Below, piece by piece: positions 1-12,961 of a stretch of DNA of 64,000 bases. The notes beneath the pieces were generated by a model that was given only the letters and a program-made list of their open reading frames with translations, ran no database searches and was not told the origin of the DNA. Each line of letters opens with the position of its first letter. Positions within the stretch are counted from its first letter, which is position 1. Where the stretch lies: NCBI GenBank assembly GCA_009809945.1, contig WTPW01000497.1:338155-402154 (forward strand), written 5' to 3'. The DNA comes from Gigaspora margarita. Taxonomy: Eukaryota; Glomeromycota; Glomeromycetes; Diversisporales; Gigasporaceae. Both the position numbers and the translations under genes were made by a program.

Positions 1-1416
1 TATACTACATAAAATTTTACAAACTTTTTTTTATTTGAAAGCTTTAGATTTAGTAATATTTTATGCAATTTTTAGCTTTATATCTTGTTTATTTAGCTCA
101 TTATAAATTTTCAAAAAGTGTCTATAATAATATAGTAGGCCACTGTAATTGATTTGCAAATCCAAGTAATATATAAATTATAGACCAAAATTAAACCCAA
201 TTTAAGATTAGGGTTTGTGTAAGCTTTGGGAATAGAAGGGTTATAGTTTATAATAAATATTGCAAAGAATATTTTTTGTTAGAGCCTGAAAAGTGGTTTT
301 ATAAGCAAAATTTTAAGTTATTATATCTACCAATATTTATACACTAGTGCACAAATAGTAATTGTTTATTTTTAATTTCATTTGTATATTTTTGAAAAAG
401 AATATTACTGTATATTACCAGTAGTAATTATTAGAAATTTTGCTAACAACTATTTTGTTAACAAATTTGATTTGATTTAAGGTTAGAGTTAGTTTACTTT
501 ATAGTTAGCATTTGCTAGAAATAGATTATTGATAAAATAGCTATTAGTAAAGTCTACTAAACCTTCTACAATAGGTAGGGCTACTCATAGATATCTATAG
601 ATAGCTTTTTTATAGCCAGATTAGTACATTAATACCTGAGCCCTTACATAGAAGACAGGGCAGTATCAGTAATACAAACTTCTAAAAAGGCAACTACCAA
701 TTAGTGAGTTCAAATTTTAATTGTTCCAAATTAGCCCAACATGAATTCTAAACACATGCAGATGAAGACAAAAGTAAAAATATGCCAAAACAAGTGTTTA
801 AATCAACTTTTGTCACTAATTAAAAATTTCAGAAACAAAATTTTACACATAATGAGCAATATTTTATAGCTATATCTTCTAAAGCTAACCTCCTAACCCT
901 AACTTTGCTTTATATACACTTTGTTAATTTACAAAATTAAATTTCTTTTTTGGGTTGTATTACAAGCACAAATAATTAAATCTCTACTACCGGTACTGGG
1001 TGCTTGATATCAAATTTTAAGTAGCTAACTGATGTCAAAATAACATGAGCAGAAATTGTTCCATATTTTACTTTAACATGCACTAGAGATGGGCAAATTA
1101 TATTTTTTAAAAGTCCTGCATATTGTGCATGATCACATGTATAATGCATGTTCTATGCAGAATAGAATTATTTCTTATAATTTTATTTATTTATTTATTA
1201 TTATTATTATTATGAATATGCTATATACAAAAATAATTAGTTATATATTTTATATCAAAAAATATATATTATATAAACTAGAGTAAGTTTCTTGTATAAC
1301 TACCTAGATGTAACATTTCATCTCCAGATTTTCTGTTTACAAACTAATTTAAAACTAGCAACTATTAGCTTTAGAATAGGTAAAAAGGAATCTAATATAA
1401 ATTTATTTATTATAAA
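1..1416. other. AT-rich intergenic sequence, no gene seen
   Basis: I see no ORF with family features here; the 65-codon frame at 1089 is low-complexity Ile/Tyr-rich sequence. The stretch about 190-370 is related to the TIR element at 36129-36417: it shares the 'tatagtttata', 'ttttttgttagagcc' and 'cacaaatag' blocks in the same order, so it is probably a decayed copy of that element. The rest shows nothing recognisable. Confidence 0.5.
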
Positions 1417-1646
1417 TAAAGTGTAGCCGGTGGATATTTTTTTTAGATTAGTAGAAAAGGAAAATAGTCTTATTTATTTATTATTGTTCTTCTTTTTATA
1501 CATATATTTTACTAACTGCATAATTATGACTACATTGTTCATGTGAATTACTAACTAATTTGCTTATAATAACCCTTCACATAATTGCCCTTGCATACTA
1601 TTAACTCATCACAGTACGATCATGATCAAAGATCATAATCATATTA

Positions 1647-3384
1647 CAGTCAGGGAATATACCAAATAAGGATAGCTCAATCGCACCTTTTATGGTATAC
1701 AATTGTTGATCAAATAATCTTAGACATTTTGGTTACATGTAAATCACATGAAAATTAGCCAATCAAATCACGAATTTGAAAATAAAGAAATTTAAACGAT
1801 AATATGAAACATATATTATGAATCTTTATTAACAGAAGGTTGCTCAAATTTCACCAAATTTTAAATTCATATAGAAATTTGTATTATCAATAATTTACTT
1901 AACATACTAAGATCGATTTATTAGTAAAAAAATCCTATTTTAATCATTTGTTACAAATATAAAAATATGAAGATATCTCCCCAAATATTAATCCAAATGA
2001 ACTGATTTTTATACTATTCGATTCATCTCAATGAGACAAATTGAATGGTGTAAAAATCAGTTAATTTTAATAAATAGAACATGATATATCATCAATAATA
2101 TAATCCACCTTTTTATTTATGCTTTTTCATAATACTTGACGAAACCATATATTATTCTATCCCTTAGATTGTAGTAGGACACAAGCAAATTTGCCTGCGT
2201 TTTTGCACTTTTTTTGCTCTGATCTACTTTTTTTAAATATCAAGATAATTAAATAAAATTTTGTACAATTATATTTGAAAATAAGGATTACTTTTTTGCA
2301 AAATTGGTTTTTATATTATAAGAAAAAAATTTTAAGTTATATATAAGCTAAAAATAGATATCTTTAAGAAAAAAATGTTTTTAAAAATTTTATCACAATT
2401 TCTCTGTAATCTTATTTAGTTTTAGTTTTAAAGCTATAGTTTTTAAGACAATATTGTAGTTTATATAAAGGATAATAACTTTTATTATTGCAACTTTAAT
2501 GATTTATTTGTAAAAATCAAGACTTGTATTAGAAGTAAAAGTTTTTTTTATAGACGGGAACATATAAAATTTAAGAAAATCTAAAGAAAAATTTTAATAG
2601 TAAAAATGCTAATACAAGAACTTTAAACTTTGATTATACTAAAGTTTTCTAATAATTTTAAAAAATTTTTATAAAAAAGTTACTAAAACAAACTCAAAGA
2701 ATATTTTTTACTTAGAAAAGGTATAGCTAAAATCAATATTTAAAATTTTATTAAAATTTTATTAAAATTTTTAAAATATGCAGGCAAATTTGCCTGTGTT
2801 ACAATCTAAGGGATAATAATAAATGTATCTTAATCCTTTTGCAGTTATATTTCTTAGCTTAGAATCTAAATAAATAAATAAAACATTAATAAAAATTAGA
2901 ATAACTGACAAAAAAAACACTTAATCATCAAGTTTATTAATAAAATCATCAAAAAATAGTAAACTAATTTTAATAAAAGAAATAGCTTTTAACTATAACA
3001 AGCAATGACCATAAGCATAAAACATAAATATTGAATAATTTAACAACATACTATAGTGTTAAGCACGAACTTAGTAAAATAAAAGTAGTTTACTGGACAC
3101 CATTTCAGTAATATTAAGCATCTACATACAAAACAGTTCTCCAGATTTCAGTTCTCATCTACTTTTTTAGCAAAAGTAACTGGAATGGATTATTGTGGAT
3201 TATTTAAATTAAACATCTTCTACAACCTATTTATATAAGTTTGTAAAGTTTGTAATAATGAATTAAATGAATAAAAATTTCTGAATAATGGTTGCAAAAA
3301 CATGCACAAGAACCAATCAAGTGTGAGAATCATGTGTAGATCATTCTAGAATCAGATTTTCTAATTCGGTATATTCTCTAACTG
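1647..3384. mobile_element. Non-coding TIR element inserted in the gypsy-1 LTR
   Basis: The left end CAGTCAGGGAATATACC and the reverse complement of the right end, CAGTTAGAGAATATACC, form a terminal inverted repeat with about 20 matches over 24 bases. The flanks carry TATTA at 1642-1646 and 3385-3389. Removing the element plus one TATTA restores the LTR sequence seen at 23.87 kb. The element is 1738 bp with no transposase. It carries a nested MITE (2160-2813) and one member of a hairpin family (about 1990-2065). The superfamily is unclear: the ends resemble Tc1 CAGT ends, but the duplication appears to be 5 bp. Confidence 0.8.
2160..2813. mobile_element. 654-bp MITE nested inside the 1647-3384 element
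   Basis: The ends are TCCCTTAGATTGTA in inverted orientation. The inverted similarity continues through ACACARGCAAATTTGCCTGC after a 5-base indel. TA flanks both sides (2158-2159, 2814-2815). The interior is non-coding and very AT-rich. TA target sites fit a Tc1/mariner-type non-autonomous element. Confidence 0.75.
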
Positions 3385-3735
3385 TATTACAAGAATTCAT
3401 TAAGTACATAATTTGGCTCCTTTCTTTTTGTTACTTATCTGATTGCATACTAATTAGCTAATTCGACACTATATAGATTACGATCGATTATGGTTGATCA
3501 CTATCTCTTGCATATCGATGCACATACGCTCCTACAACCCGATAGATCACTGCAGCATGGATTTAACCCGTTACACTCTTTTCCACCTAACTAGAGCCAT
3601 CTATTTCTTTATTACCCATCTCATACCCTTCCACTATCTTCATGGCATTCCTCAAATTTGATAACAGTTTTCATATTGCCTTGTGAAGAGGGTAGCCCTT
3701 CCACTTAACCAAGTCTGGGGCTTCCGGTAATACAT

Positions 3736-5193
3736 TCATTTATCCAAAATCTCCTCAACCTCAAATTCTGGCTCTGAATACGATTTCTCAAGGAATTCTA
3801 GAAGTGGAGATGGTTTATTCCTTCCTTCAAATTCATTGGCCACATATGGCTTCAATAACGATATGTGAAATACTAGGTATATTTTTAATTGTGCTAGCAG
3901 TGACAGCTTATATGCAGTTGTCAATATTTTTTTTACAACCTCATATGGCCCAATAAATTTTGCTGTCAGTTTTCTACAAGTTCTTTTTAAATTGACTATA
4001 GGTATGAGGTGTTGTGTAGAGAGCATTACCTGCTCTCCTTTTTGTAATTCAATGTTCTTTTGACCCTTATCATAATATTTTGCTTGCCTTTCCTGAGTTG
4101 CTACCAAAGTGTCACGTGCCATACCCATCACCATAGTCTAGTGCTTATATAAGTCATGCACCGCCTTTATCTTTGCTCTATTTAATATCTTAGCTTCAAT
4201 AGTACTAGGAGTTATAGGGCATTGGTTATAATCTAATTGGAACAGGGTAAAACCTGTTGATAACTGCTAGGCATTGTTGTACACAAATTTCACAGCTGAT
4301 AACAGTTAATTCCAATTATTTTGCCTATAATTGATATATGCCCAAAGCATATTTTCCAATATCCTGTTTGTTTGCTCTATCTGTTCATCTGTCTGTAGGT
4401 GTGCAGCCGAAGACATGCATAGCTTTGTGCTGAATAATTTAAATAATCCAAAAGTTACTAATGAATTTTGGGTCTCAATTGGTTACAATACCACGTAACA
4501 TCCTATGATTTTTGAATATCTCTCAGAAGTACAATTTTGCTACCTCTGGTGCTGTGACAGTTGAGCGAGTAGGAATAAAATGTGCTCTTTTACTAAATCA
4601 CCTACCACAACTATAACGGCATCGAAACCTTCCAGGGTAGTTGGCAAGTATGTGATAAAATCTATCAAAACCTGCTTCCAAGAATGTTTCAGAATATCTA
4701 GTGGTTGTAGCAGGCCCGTGGGTGCCTTGTTTAATAACTTATTTTTTTGATAGCTTTCACAGCTATTTACATATTTCTTTATATCTCTACCCATTCTTTT
4801 CCAGTAGTATAATTGTTGTGCACTGCTATACGTTCAGTTCACTTCCAGGCGGCCATTGACATCGTGATGTTCATAGAGTATCTTTATTTTTAGTTGTGAC
4901 ATATGTGTAATGCAGAGTCGAGAATTTTCTGAACCTTCCACCAAATATAACAATCCATCTTCCTCTAGGCGATATCAGACTAATTGTTGTTTCAACAATT
5001 TTGCTTCTATACTTTCTGGATCTTTTAGTGCTTTAATTATTTTTGTCAAATATTTGTCCTTATCATACTCTTCACAAATCATCACATAGAATTTGGAGTT
5101 AATACATACAGTCAATATTAAGTTAACTTTTGTTTTCCGTGACAGTGTATTAGCTATCACATTTTCTTTGTCTGGCTTATATTTATTTTAAAA
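3736..5193 (-). pseudogene. gypsy-1 pol, C-terminal part (end of RNase H and integrase)
   Basis: Read on the minus strand, the segment starts with K-Y-K-P-D-K-E-N-V-I-A-N-T-L-S-R, the motif that ends gypsy RNase H. The integrase follows: a zinc-binding part (I-K-K-Y-V-N-S-C-E-S-Y-Q, second Cys replaced by Tyr), the catalytic core start around D-F-I-T-Y-L-P, and at 3736-4134 the C-terminal GPY/F region (K-F-I-G-P-Y-E-V) with V-F-H-I-S-L-L-K-P-Y. Stops and frameshifts separate these pieces (gaps at 4135-4540 and 4795-4975), so no functional integrase remains. The upstream half of the same reading frame lies at 20744-23557, beyond the Helitron. Confidence 0.85.
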
Positions 5194-5197
5194 CTAG

Positions 5198-6432
5198 CAT
5201 ATAACCCATCACGTTGCTCTGGAATTAAGTATTAGTTTGATACTATTAATTTATAAATAGTTATTACTATAATAGATAATATATTCAAATTTTATTTAAT
5301 TTATAAAAAGTAAAAATAGTAAATATAAAGATTTATAGTATTTTAATTATTTGTATATATTATATATTGTACTTTAGTTAAAATTATTATATTATTACAA
5401 AAATAAAACTTTTAATTAATTTTTTTGACTTTGAAAAATTATTTTTAAATATATGTTTCATAGTTTTGTTTATTCATAAAAAATATATAAAGAATTAAAA
5501 TATTATAGTTCATATATTTAAATTTACTTTAAATTTTACTATATATTTCTTTATATGAACAAAGTTTGAAGAGAGAATATAGTAATACAATATAAAATAT
5601 ATAGCATAATATAATATTTATTAACTAAAGAAAATATAGTAGTCTTTTAATAAAATTTATATAATTAAAATATTTTTTAATGATAAAGTAAATACTATTT
5701 AAATTCAAAAAATTAAAAAAAAGTTTTTTTAAAAATTTTAATATATATATAATTTTTAAAGGTGCAATAATACTTGATTTTTATTTATAATTACAAAAAC
5801 AATGTTAGTTATAATTATTGTATTAATAAAATTATTATTAGTAATGCATTATAGTTAATAAAGTTAAATAATTAAATATACTAATGATAGCAAAATGGTA
5901 AAAATAATTTATAGTTAAATAGTATATATATAAAGAATAATAATAAAGCTTTTTTTGAATTTATTTTTAAAAAATAAAAACAATAAATTTATTATATAAA
6001 AGCATACCTTCAATTGAAAAGTATAATTAAATATTGATTTATTAATATCTAATTTTGTATTAAATAAGAATAATAGTTTTAGTATAATTAATAGTATAAG
6101 TTTTAAAATTTGTGAAAATTGTAAAAATTGAAATTGAAAGTTATAGATTTTTTACTATTACAACTTTTGTAACTTTGCTAATTAGAGTAGATATAAAATA
6201 GATTTTAAGTATTTTTTAATTTAAGTGAATTTGAAATTAATTTTTTAAATAGTAACTTTAAAATTTTATAAAAATAATAGTGATTTATGTTTTTTTTATT
6301 CAAATTAGTTTATATTTATTTGAAATTATTTAAATTGTTTTATAACCAAAAAAAAATTACTATTTTTTTTTTGATTTTGTAAAATATTATTGTTCATGAA
6401 AATTATAATTATTAATAAGTAAATTAATTAGG
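5198..6432. other. Helitron 3' non-coding region
   Basis: Extremely AT-rich sequence between the helicase stop and the CTAG terminus. No ORF or clear repeat was seen beyond simple A/T runs. Confidence 0.5.
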
Positions 6433-7950
6433 TTAATTAGATAATAATACTTCAGGATAGACAATATTTAAAGTAGTACAGTCATTTGAATTATGTGAAA
6501 AAAGAACTTTGATTGATTGAGCAGAAGTGCATCTAGAAAGAGCTACATAAAGCTGGCCATGTGAAAAAACAGAGGTTCTAAGATCTAGTTTAACATGCTT
6601 GAGTGATTGGCCTTGAGACTTATTTATAGTAATAGCAAAAGCACAACGGACTGGAAATTGTCTTCTTTTAAATTTAAAAGGCAATTTAGTTGAAGATGTT
6701 GTCAATATAATGTGAGGAATAAAAGCCAAATTTCTAGCACAGCTTCTACTAAAAATACGTGCTTCAATAACATAATCTAAAAACTGAACAACAATTAGAC
6801 GAGAGCCATTACAAAGTTCTTGACAAGGAGCAAGATTACAAAGAAGCATAATTGGGCATCCAATTTTAAGATCAAGTCTAGAAAGGGGCATTCCAGATGG
6901 ATTAAGAGAATTCAAGTATTCAATAGGACATATATTAGTATTATCAGCTCTATCTTCAATTATAATATTATTAGCACTTAGATAAGTACGTTTATATCCA
7001 GGAAATATATCAAGAACAGTACTATTAATATCTTGAACATCATCATTTCTAGCAGAAAAAAGCATTCTATTCTGTAAAAGTCATCAGTAAGGTTCCCTTG
7101 TTCTATATTAGGATAAACTGCTTTAATAAGTGAGTGTATATCAGGTCCAACTTTTATATATTTAGGAAGTGAAATTGTATTTTGTAATTGAGAAGTATTT
7201 GATCCATTTCCAATCTAAAAAATTTAAATAATAGAGTAAAAATAGTGTAAAGATTTATATAGTCTAATACAATTTAGTATATACTTACATCCAAGAGCCA
7301 ATTTGCAAAAGATTTATTTTCATCTGATTCTGATTCTAAACGCATATTTTTTTGTAATATTAGAATATTTATATAATTCCATAAGTAGGATCATTGCAAA
7401 GAAGCAGCAACTATTTGTTCTTGTGATTATTTTACATCAACAGGTAAGATTTGATGGAAATCACTACCAAAAACTCTGTAATACCACCAAAAGGTCTATC
7501 ATCATCCAAAATATCATGTAAAGAACAATCAACAGCTTTAGAACAATATCAATATTGCATAGGTACTTCGTCCCAGAAAATAAGTTTAGTAGCTCGAAGT
7601 AGATCAGCAAGGTCAGAATTTTTGTTAATTGCACAAAAAGTATTTTCTTTGATTTCATTGGATTTCTAAATGTAGAGTGAGCAGTGCACCCACCAATAAG
7701 TAACAATGCAGCAAGACCAGAGGATGCTATGCAAATTCAATTCTACCTTCACTACGAATTTGCATTGCAAGTGTATTATAAACAAATGTTTTGCCAGTCC
7801 TAGCTGATCCATTAAGAAAGAACAAATAGCCATGTCTATTATTTACTGAATTCAAAATAATGTGATATGTAGCACTTTGTTTACTATTTAGTTGTGGAAT
7901 GTAATTCTCAACTAATATACAAAAGTTTTCACGATTCTAAGCTAAATATT
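6433..7950 (-). pseudogene. Helitron PIF1-type helicase domain (C-terminal part)
   Basis: This SF1 helicase domain would unwind DNA during rolling-circle transposition. On the minus strand it runs: Walker A G-S-A-R-T-G-K-T (forward 7784-7810); Walker B region D-E-V-P-M at about 7572; G-S-D-F-H-Q-I-L-P-V at about 7460; N-W-L-L-D then an intron 7215-7288 (GTAAGT..TTTTTTAG, 74 bp) to I-G-N-G; S-A-R-N-D-D-V at about 7045; and the C-terminal F-A-I-T-I-N-K-S-Q-G-Q-S with V-A-L-S-R-C at 6433-6700. In-frame stops (for example after M-Q-Y at about 7550) and a one-base frameshift near 7075 break it. The last 210 codons are uninterrupted. Confidence 0.85.
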
Positions 7951-10161
7951 CAGCAATAAACGAATTCCAGAATATAGCCCCAGTTACACTCCCATAAACA
8001 CATTGGAGGGCATATAGCAAGTGAATAATTTGAATCCTTTAAAATTTCATCAATAAGAAATAATCCAAAATCATATATTTGTTTCTCAGTTGGTTCATTA
8101 ATAGCATGCTCCTGACTTAAATGATAAGAGAGATCATCACATATATTAGCATGAAATTTTAGCCACAATCTTTCTGGATAAGTTGGTATACATTGTATTA
8201 GAATAATGGAAAAAAGAGTTCTTAATTGAGAGCCACTGCATAATTGAGGCCTCTTCTAAACAATTGTTCCATTCACCATCATCCTCTAATAGACCAAGAG
8301 CTAAGCATGCATTTATAAAAGTTGGATATTGAATACCTTTGACTGTTCTTAAATGCTTAAATGACTGTGGACCATGAACAATTGTAAGCAAAAGTCGAAG
8401 ATAAAAATGTTCTCCAGCCATTGGGTTTGCAAAATATATTCTGCAAATTGCAAATCCTCTTTTTCTTATTGTCCACTTTAGTTCTTTTTTATTCTCAACA
8501 AAATGTTGTGGAAATTCTTGATATATATATTGGCAAGCGGCTTCTATAGTTGCACATGTTTCAAAAAATGCAGTTAGTGTTGTTTTGTGACATTCTGCAC
8601 AAGCTAAAATATCTGCAGCATCATCATTAGGATCAAAAAACAACTTGATGCATTCTAGGAAGATAAAGTGCCAATCTTACAACATTTGGTACTTCTTCAT
8701 GTAAATGCATTCCAAATAGATGCCATGCAGCTTCTGGTGCACCAATATATCTTGCATCAAGATATTGTTTAATATCATCTGATTCATGACCAAATTGCAT
8801 AGTGGTTTGATCATGACCTTTATAAATATATTTGTTTATATATTTAACTGCTTGTATATAAAATTAGTAAGAAATAAAATAAAATAAAATAAATGAATTT
8901 AAATTAAGTAAAATATATACCCTTATTGATACACAAACTTCAATATTTATATGACAATTAAATTTTTGACTAAGAATTGGATTATAAGGTACTATATCTC
9001 TATTGTCAATAATATTATTACCAATATTAAATTTACATTCATCATAGGGTCTAGCATAAAGAGGATATCCATTAGAATCTATTGATGTTTCATTACAAAA
9101 TTCTTTAGGATATTTTTTTTGACAAATTCCATCTTGCATACATGGTGCTTGAGGATTACATGCACCACATGGCCCATGAACCATACAGCGTATTATAGTA
9201 TCAAAAAGCAATAGATCTGCATTTTGATCTGGAAATTTAGCATATACAATTCGATCAACATCAGCAGGATCTCTAATTTTATCATTGCTATGAAAAAAAA
9301 TTAGAAAATGCATGTGAGAAAGACCACGTTTCTGGAACTCAATTGTGTATATGTAGGCTATTACTTTTCCAAAAATATGTTTTTTTTTGATTTCATGAAA
9401 AAGAGCACGACGTTTAAGCTCGAATATACATGCTACTAAATCAGGCCTATCAGCTGAAGTTTGATCAGGTAACAATTCATCAAATAATTTCTTTCCAATT
9501 TGGATTTGCCATCATAGTTCCAAAGATATCTGGATGGTAGCAAAATCGAGTTATTGCTATTGAATCCTGAAAAATTTCAAACATATAATGTGAGCTTCCA
9601 AGATGAGTTGAAGGAAGAATTATACGTTGTCTAAGATTTGCCAAATTTATTTCTTCATTTGCAGTAGATCCTATTGTATCTGCAAGCTCTTGATACATAT
9701 CTGCTTGTAAAGTTGCTTGGTTGTTATGTAAATATCATAATCGATTTTGTTCAGTTGATGCCCATGCATCTACCAAAAATTCTTGAAATTTTTTTCCATC
9801 TAGAAGAATGGTTAAAAATTCAGCATGGTATGAAAAAAGTCAAAAAGAGTAAAAGTCCATTTGTGTAAGATGTGGAGCATTACTTTGATATTCAGCATGT
9901 TGACCAAATTCATCAAATACAATTTGCTGTAATTCTGAATGCCAACCAAGATTACCACATAGAAAAAGAAGCACATAGTGAAGTGGCAAATAAGCTGGAT
10001 GTCCTTCATGAATGCGTTCAAGTGGACCTTCACATAAGTGAAGAATAATATCATGCATGCGTTCTAGTACAAAATCATCACCAGGTAATATAACAGCTAT
10101 TTTATTTGTAGTAGGAAGATTATAACGACGGTGGTCTGTAGCTGCATTAACATCACGAAAT
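7950..10161 (-). pseudogene. Helitron Rep (HUH endonuclease) and linker region
   Basis: This part holds the nicking domain of the Helitron protein. The minus strand shows R-R-Y-N-L-P-T-T-N-K-I-A-V-I-L-P-G-D-D at the upstream end (about 10050-10160), N-L-R-Q-R-I-I-L-P-S at about 9630, and P-D-I-F-G-T-M-M-A-N-P-N-W at about 9500. The HUH motif H-M-H lies at forward 9308-9316. A tyrosine motif, K-Y-I-N-K-Y-I-Y-K-G-H-D, follows at about 8815-8852. Between R-G-L-S-H-M-H and the tyrosine motif there is an intron-like interruption (about 8858-8925, GTATAT..TACTAAT..ACAAG) that does not quite keep frame. The linker with A-C-L-A-L-G-L-L-E-D-D-G-E-W is at 8146-8643. Several frameshifts are present, and the N-terminal half is displaced to 16620-17703. 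Confidence 0.85.
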
Positions 10162-10171
10162 ATATTAAGTA

Positions 10172-10380
10172 GATTTATATCGATTTATAATGCATAATCG
10201 ATTTATATCGATTAAAATTAAATGTTATATATCGATTAACTTGTTATAAATTGATATATATCAAAAATCGATTAATAATGAAAAATAGGTAAGTAATCGA
10301 TGTAAATCAAATTATCGATTATCATCAAACTAATCAAAATTGCTACATATTGATCATTACGTTATTAATTGATAATTAGC
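10172..10380 (+). repeat. Terminal array of ATCGAT-type palindromes (left MULE end)
   Basis: About eight ATCGAT or one-mismatch copies occur within 210 bp, spaced roughly 20-30 bp. A shorter matching set lies at 16505-16617. Arrays of short sites in MULE ends are usual places for transposase binding; that role is inferred here. Confidence 0.6.
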
Positions 10381-10399
10381 ATTATACTTTAATTTGGAT

Positions 10400-11660
10400 A
10401 TATAAAAAAAAAAAAAGGCCATTTTGAACAATTTTTACCCCCTCTCCCTTTTAATCCTCTTTTTCTTTTACTCCTTTCTCCCTTTTTTTTTCTTTCTCTT
10501 TTTTTTTCTCTTTCTTTTTTATTTTTAATATTTCGAATACTTTCAAAATATTTTAGGATGATCTGTAACCTGGATCATATCAAAAATGCGTTTGACTAAT
10601 ATTTTCGAAATGTTTTGATGATTTTTGATGATTGTACTACAAGATCAGATTAGATCTTTTGTTTATAATTTAGATCTTCTATCAATTTTATATTGTTTTT
10701 TCGTTCTCCTTTTGTTTTTTTTTTTTGTTTTATTTTTCTTTTTTTTTAGTTTCTTTTTGTTTTTTTTTATTTATATTTTTTTATATTTTTAATTTTTTTT
10801 ATTTTATTTTTACACTTTACCACTAGCACATTGCAAAAAATCCAATAACATTCCAGTACTTATCGCAAGCCAACTCAAACTTTCGATACTTTGCAAGAAC
10901 ACACAACTACTTTCTTTAGCAATTTCAAAAGTTCAAGAATGCAAGTTTTTGCAAGGTTTCATTTTATTTATTTTTCATTTCATGTTTTTTGTTTTTTGTT
11001 TTTTTTTATTTTTATTAATTTATTTTATTCCGGCACTTTGTGAAAACCTTCACCGATTTCTAAATTGCAAGATCACAAACTCTTACTTTCGGGAAATGGA
11101 GATTACGAATATGAGTGAATATAGTCGAATATGAGCGAATATAAGCAAATATAATCGTTTATTTTTTTTGTTTTTGTTTTTTTGTTATTTTTCAGTTTTG
11201 TTTTTTGTTTTTGTTTGTTTTTTTTTATACTTATTAGGAAGTTGTGAATATGAGCGAATATTAGTGAATATAAACGAATATGATAGTTAAACAAAGAAAA
11301 AGAAAAATAATAGCTAACTATAGGGTAAGAAAAATAAGTGTATAGAGCTAGTATTATGTGACGAAATATGAAAGTAGTTTAAAATATTACTATTTTTTTT
11401 ATTTTCATTTTTTTTGGGTTTATTTTTTTTTGTCATTTTTTTTATTTTAGGAAGTAGCAAATATAAGTGAATATAAGTGAATATAAGCGAATATTATAGT
11501 TAAAACAAAGAAGAAAAGAAATAATAGATAACTGCAAGGTTAAAAAAATAAGTATATAGAGCTAGCATTATGATACGAAGTGCAAAAAAGTTTTATTATT
11601 ATTTTTTTTATTTTTTTTTGTTATTTTTTTTATTTTTTCATAAAAAATGTATAATAATAT
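10400..11660. other. MULE 5' non-coding region with internal repeats
   Basis: Poly-T/poly-A-rich sequence with clusters of 'gaatatgagcgaatataagc'-like units at 11105-11155, 11240-11285 and 11455-11500. A direct repeat of about 130 bp is present (about 11275-11375 and 11495-11595, both containing 'tatagagctag'). The whole stretch is also found inverted at 24650-25710 in the transposase-less relative. No coding potential was seen. Confidence 0.65.
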
Positions 11661-12122
11661 GAAAATAACTATGATTAACCGGGGGAAAATTACCAGTAAT
11701 TAGATAGAGGAAATCACCTGTAATTTTTATTATAATTACCATTAATTAGATAGGGGGAAATCACCGATAGTTGTCATGTTACAATAATAAAGCTTATAGT
11801 TTATTTTTACAGATATACGGGGTAACACAAGCAAAAATAAAAAAGTAGGGTTCGAACAAATACGTGCTCAACTTCTACCTCTTTTGTTAAATAAACAAAT
11901 AAAAAGGTGATCGATCTAGTAACATATAAGCAAGTGCGAATAAACGGAACTTATTTCTTTCAAGTAACAAGAAAAATAAAGCAAGTTTGGGTAAACGTAT
12001 GCACCTTAAAGAAGTTTATAGTCATGCGAAATTAACTAACTACATACCAACCTGTTTAGTTTCCGGATATGGAACTATTTGACAATACTTACGAATCAAA
12101 AAACGAAGTTATTGATAATACA

Positions 12123-12458
12123 ACTTATGAAGCTATTAATATACCAACATTCAAAGTTAACAAAACTGCAACATATGAAGCTATCGACGCTATGACATAC
12201 GAAACTTTCAACACTACAACATTCGATGTTATAAATGCCACAACATAGAATGCTATTAATACCGTAACATATGATGCTGTTGAAGGTGCAACATACGAAG
12301 CTTTTGAAGATACAACATACAAAGCCGCCGATAATGTACTGTATAAAGATCTTGATAGTGTACTTTATAAAAGTATTGACAGTGCAACATATGAAGCTAT
12401 TTACGGTCCAATATATGAAACAACTGATGGTACAACGTATGAAGCTTTTGACGAAATA
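12123..12458 (+). repeat. 14 tandem 24-bp units encoding eight-residue repeats
   Basis: In the frame of ATG 12069, residues 19-130 fall into 14 consecutive units of exactly eight residues with consensus (T/L/I)-Y-(E/K/D)-(A/T/V)-x-(D/N/E)-x-x. The Tyr/Phe sits at the second position in 13 of 14 units; the exception is the stop codon at 12246. There are no indels over 336 bp. No known domain is obvious to me. Confidence 0.85.
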
Positions 12459-12961
12459 ATAAATGAAAATTATTAAAGTAATACAAGTCACGATCTTGAT
12501 ACAGACTTTTCAGATGAGGAATCTGATTCTTCTCTTAAAGTAACTTTAGATCAAGATTTTTTATATTTAGATTATGTTTATCTTTTAAAATACAAACCTT
12601 TTGGCTGAAACATTTTTTTTGAATATTTTTAGGTCAGACTTTTCATACTTGGGATGACGCTAAAAATTTTCTAAATAGATATGGATTAGAAAAAGGATTT
12701 AGTATTCGCAGAAAATGAACTGAAAACCAAATAGTGAACAATAATCAAGTGTTGTGTAAAATTAGCTAGGAATGTAGTTGTGTGGGTAAATATCAGGCAA
12801 AGAAGGTGTTGAATTCGAATAATCAAAGAAATAGACAATCTAAGGCAACAGATTGTAAATGGAGAGTTAATGGAAATTTTTCAAAAGACAAATTAATGAT
12901 CTGTTTTATACTGTCGTGGATGAGCATAATCATCTAATGGTGCCTTCACCTTCAACCAATA

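Larger units (their letters stand above)
1422..3575 (-). repeat. 3' LTR of gypsy-1, split by a TIR element
   Basis: The LTR is in two blocks, 1422-1646 and 3390-3575, which together make 411 bp, exactly the length of the intact LTR at 23666-24076. The ends are TG..CA type (forward TGTAGCC...TTACA). The purine-rich stretch AGGTGGAAAAGAG on the minus strand, just inside the LTR at about 3576-3590, fits a polypurine tract. The gap between the blocks is the inserted element 1647-3384. Confidence 0.9.

Noticed and set aside
8858..8925. Intron in the Helitron Rep domain
   Set aside because: The ends look intron-like (GTATAT, TACTAAT, ACAAG), but the join is off by one base, so I left it as a possible intron in the text and not as a feature.
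12096..12491. 131-codon minus-strand ORF
   Set aside because: It is the complement of the eight-residue repeat array; the plus-strand frame is the coherent one.
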